Source: Butyricicoccus intestinisimiae (lineage in GTDB: Bacteria; Bacillota; Clostridia; Oscillospirales; Butyricicoccaceae). Taken from it: DNA of 64,000 bases. The stretch lies in assembly GCF_018918345.1 (NCBI RefSeq), contig NZ_JAHLQI010000003.1:124001-188000 (forward strand), in the 5' to 3' direction. Position 1 is the first letter of the stretch. Each line of letters opens with the position of its first letter. Both the position numbers and the translations under genes were made by a program. Positions 63,160 through 64,000 of the stretch are shown in pieces. The notes under the pieces are model-generated. The model was not told where the DNA came from and ran no database searches. It saw nothing but the letters and a program-made list of their open reading frames with translations.

Positions 63160-63642
63160 TTACTTATGATATTTTCCGCCAGATGCGATATTGAGCGCCC
63201 GATACAGCTGTTCCAGCACCATCACGCGCGCCAAATGATGCGGAAACGTCATCGGTGACATGGACAGCCGCAGCTGCGCGGATTTTTTGAGGCTTTCATC
63301 CAGTCCGCACGAACCGCCTATCAGCACACTGATGTGCGACACGCCGCTTCCCATCCATTTGCTCAGCTTATCCGCAAACTGTTCACTGGACAGCGTACCG
63401 CCCTCAATGCACATGGCAACCACGGCACTGCCTGCCGGAATTTTCGCGCGGATCGCCTCCGCCTCTTTGGCAAGTGCCGCGTCAATCTGCGCCTGTGACG
63501 GGCTGTCCGGCAGCCGCTGCTCGGTCAGCTCTATGATTTCCAGCTTACAGTAGCCTTTCAGCCGCTTTTCATACTCGGCACATGCCTCCCGATAAAATTT
63601 TTCCTTGAGCTTGCCGACACAAATCAACCGAACATGCAGCAT
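63160..63642 (-). CDS. rlmH: 23S rRNA pseudouridine-1915 N3-methyltransferase
   Basis: The 160-residue SPOUT methyltransferase shows VRLICVGKLKEKFYREACAEYEKRL at the start, the SAM-binding SVLIGGSCGLDE loop and the trefoil-knot end MTFPHHLARVMVLEQLYRALNI. It methylates the pseudouridine at position 1915 of 23S rRNA in helix 69. Its start overlaps the end of the metallo-hydrolase gene by 19 bases, so the two are co-translated; walJ-rlmH adjacency is common in Firmicutes. Confidence 0.96.
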   Translation of the reverse strand: MLHVRLICVGKLKEKFYREACAEYEKRLKGYCKLEIIELTEQRLPDSPSQAQIDAALAKEAEAIRAKIPAGSAVVAMCIEGGTLSSEQFADKLSKWMGSGVSHISVLIGGSCGLDESLKKSAQLRLSMSPMTFPHHLARVMVLEQLYRALNIASGGKYHK

Positions 63643-64000
63643 GGCGCACCCTCCTCTGTCAGTGGTATCGGCTGCTCCATCGCGCCGCGCGGCGCAACAT
63701 ATACCTCGCAGTCCGCGCCGCGCAGCGCCCGCTGCGTGCAGCGCAGAGCAGCCAGCGGATTGTTATTCTTATCACTCAAATGTGCGAGCACGAGCCGTTT
63801 TGCGCCGTTTTTGACGGCCTTCAGTGCGCCATCCGCACACGCTTCGTTGGAAAGATGGCCGAGCTTGCCGCGAATGCGCTGCTGCAGGTAAAACGGGTAC
63901 GGACCATGTCTGAGCATATCCACATCATGATTGGATTCCAGCACAACGGTATCACAGCCGCAGATGGTCTGCTGTACCTCGTCTGACAAAAAGCCGGTAT
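63624..64000 (-). CDS. MBL-fold metallo-hydrolase (WalJ/YycJ type), C-terminal part, truncated by window end
   Basis: The frame continues beyond the right edge; about 125 residues are visible. The ESNHDVDMLRHGPYPFYLQQRIRG segment and LGHLSNEACADGAL, LVLAHLSDKNNNP motifs are those of the YycJ/WalJ branch of metallo-beta-lactamase-fold hydrolases, with the distal metal histidines in NHD and AHLS. The N-terminal HxHxDH motif lies outside the window. WalJ is linked to coordination of cell division and DNA replication in Bacillus and streptococci. It overlaps rlmH by 19 bases. Confidence 0.9.
   Translation of the reverse strand, partial: TGFLSDEVQQTICGCDTVVLESNHDVDMLRHGPYPFYLQQRIRGKLGHLSNEACADGALKAVKNGAKRLVLAHLSDKNNNPLAALRCTQRALRGADCEVYVAPRGAMEQPIPLTEEGAPCCMFG

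Overview
The window is about 64 kb of chromosome from a spore-forming, anaerobic Gram-positive bacterium of the class Clostridia. A Butyricicoccus/Agathobaculum-like or other Oscillospirales gut lineage is my best guess, but the genus is not proven. The evidence is a SpoVAC-SpoVAD-SpoVAE germinant-channel operon with a textbook forespore (sigma-G) promoter, reverse-domain rubrerythrin, ThiC, strong AGGAGG ribosome binding sites, several TTG starts, TTGACA-N17-TATAAT promoters, and four riboswitch-type or leader-controlled operons. Base composition is moderately GC-rich in genes, with T-rich intergenic DNA. No phage, plasmid, CRISPR array or transposase gene is visible; most of the window is core chromosome.

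Layout. 1-3.5 kb: the end of proA, a CYTH protein, a folate ECF S component under a THF riboswitch, a CarD-type regulator, and an Rrf2 repressor facing a small flavin-binding protein gene with twin operators. 3.6-12.3 kb: an accessory carbohydrate locus with an SSS symporter, a GPH symporter, a sugar isomerase/epimerase, a Gfo/Idh/MocA dehydrogenase, an AraC regulator and a lone sugar-binding lipoprotein. 12.6-20 kb: spoVA operon, glycogen synthase, a zinc-ribbon membrane protein with internal repeats, RtcB ligase and three tRNA-Leu genes. 20-24 kb: an Fe-S type Rrf2 regulator, rubrerythrin and a calcium P-type ATPase. 24-28 kb: an FMN riboswitch and ribD-ribE-ribBA-ribH. 28-36 kb: pgi, a polysaccharide deacetylase lipoprotein, tRNA-Arg, YitT, glpK and an M16 peptidase. 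36-41 kb: a radical SAM/MarR pair, pnp and rpsO. 41-45 kb: a candidate small RNA, a TPP riboswitch with thiC, then a small island (two HTH regulators facing an unknown small protein) bracketed by copies of a palindromic repeat, followed by a 341/342-bp tandem repeat array. 45-55 kb: phosphoglucomutase, a HydF-like GTPase that has lost its iron-sulfur ligands, DegV, and a femX-alr-decarboxylase-holB-ricT operon. 55-64 kb: serC-serA, a self-regulating GntR repressor, YbaK, a D-Ala-D-Ala carboxypeptidase, pyrC, rlmH and a truncated metallo-hydrolase.

How the genes fit together. Vitamin supply is under riboswitch control: folate uptake by a start-site-masking hairpin, riboflavin synthesis and thiamine pyrimidine synthesis by terminators. 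Glycogen and hexose-phosphate enzymes (glgA, pgi, pgm) are scattered. Cell-wall functions (femX-like, alr, carboxypeptidase, deacetylase) recur. The least explained parts are the cysteine-less HydF paralogue, the repeat-bracketed regulator island, the orphan promoter-terminator unit upstream of thiC, and the oxidoreductase/isomerase sugar locus.
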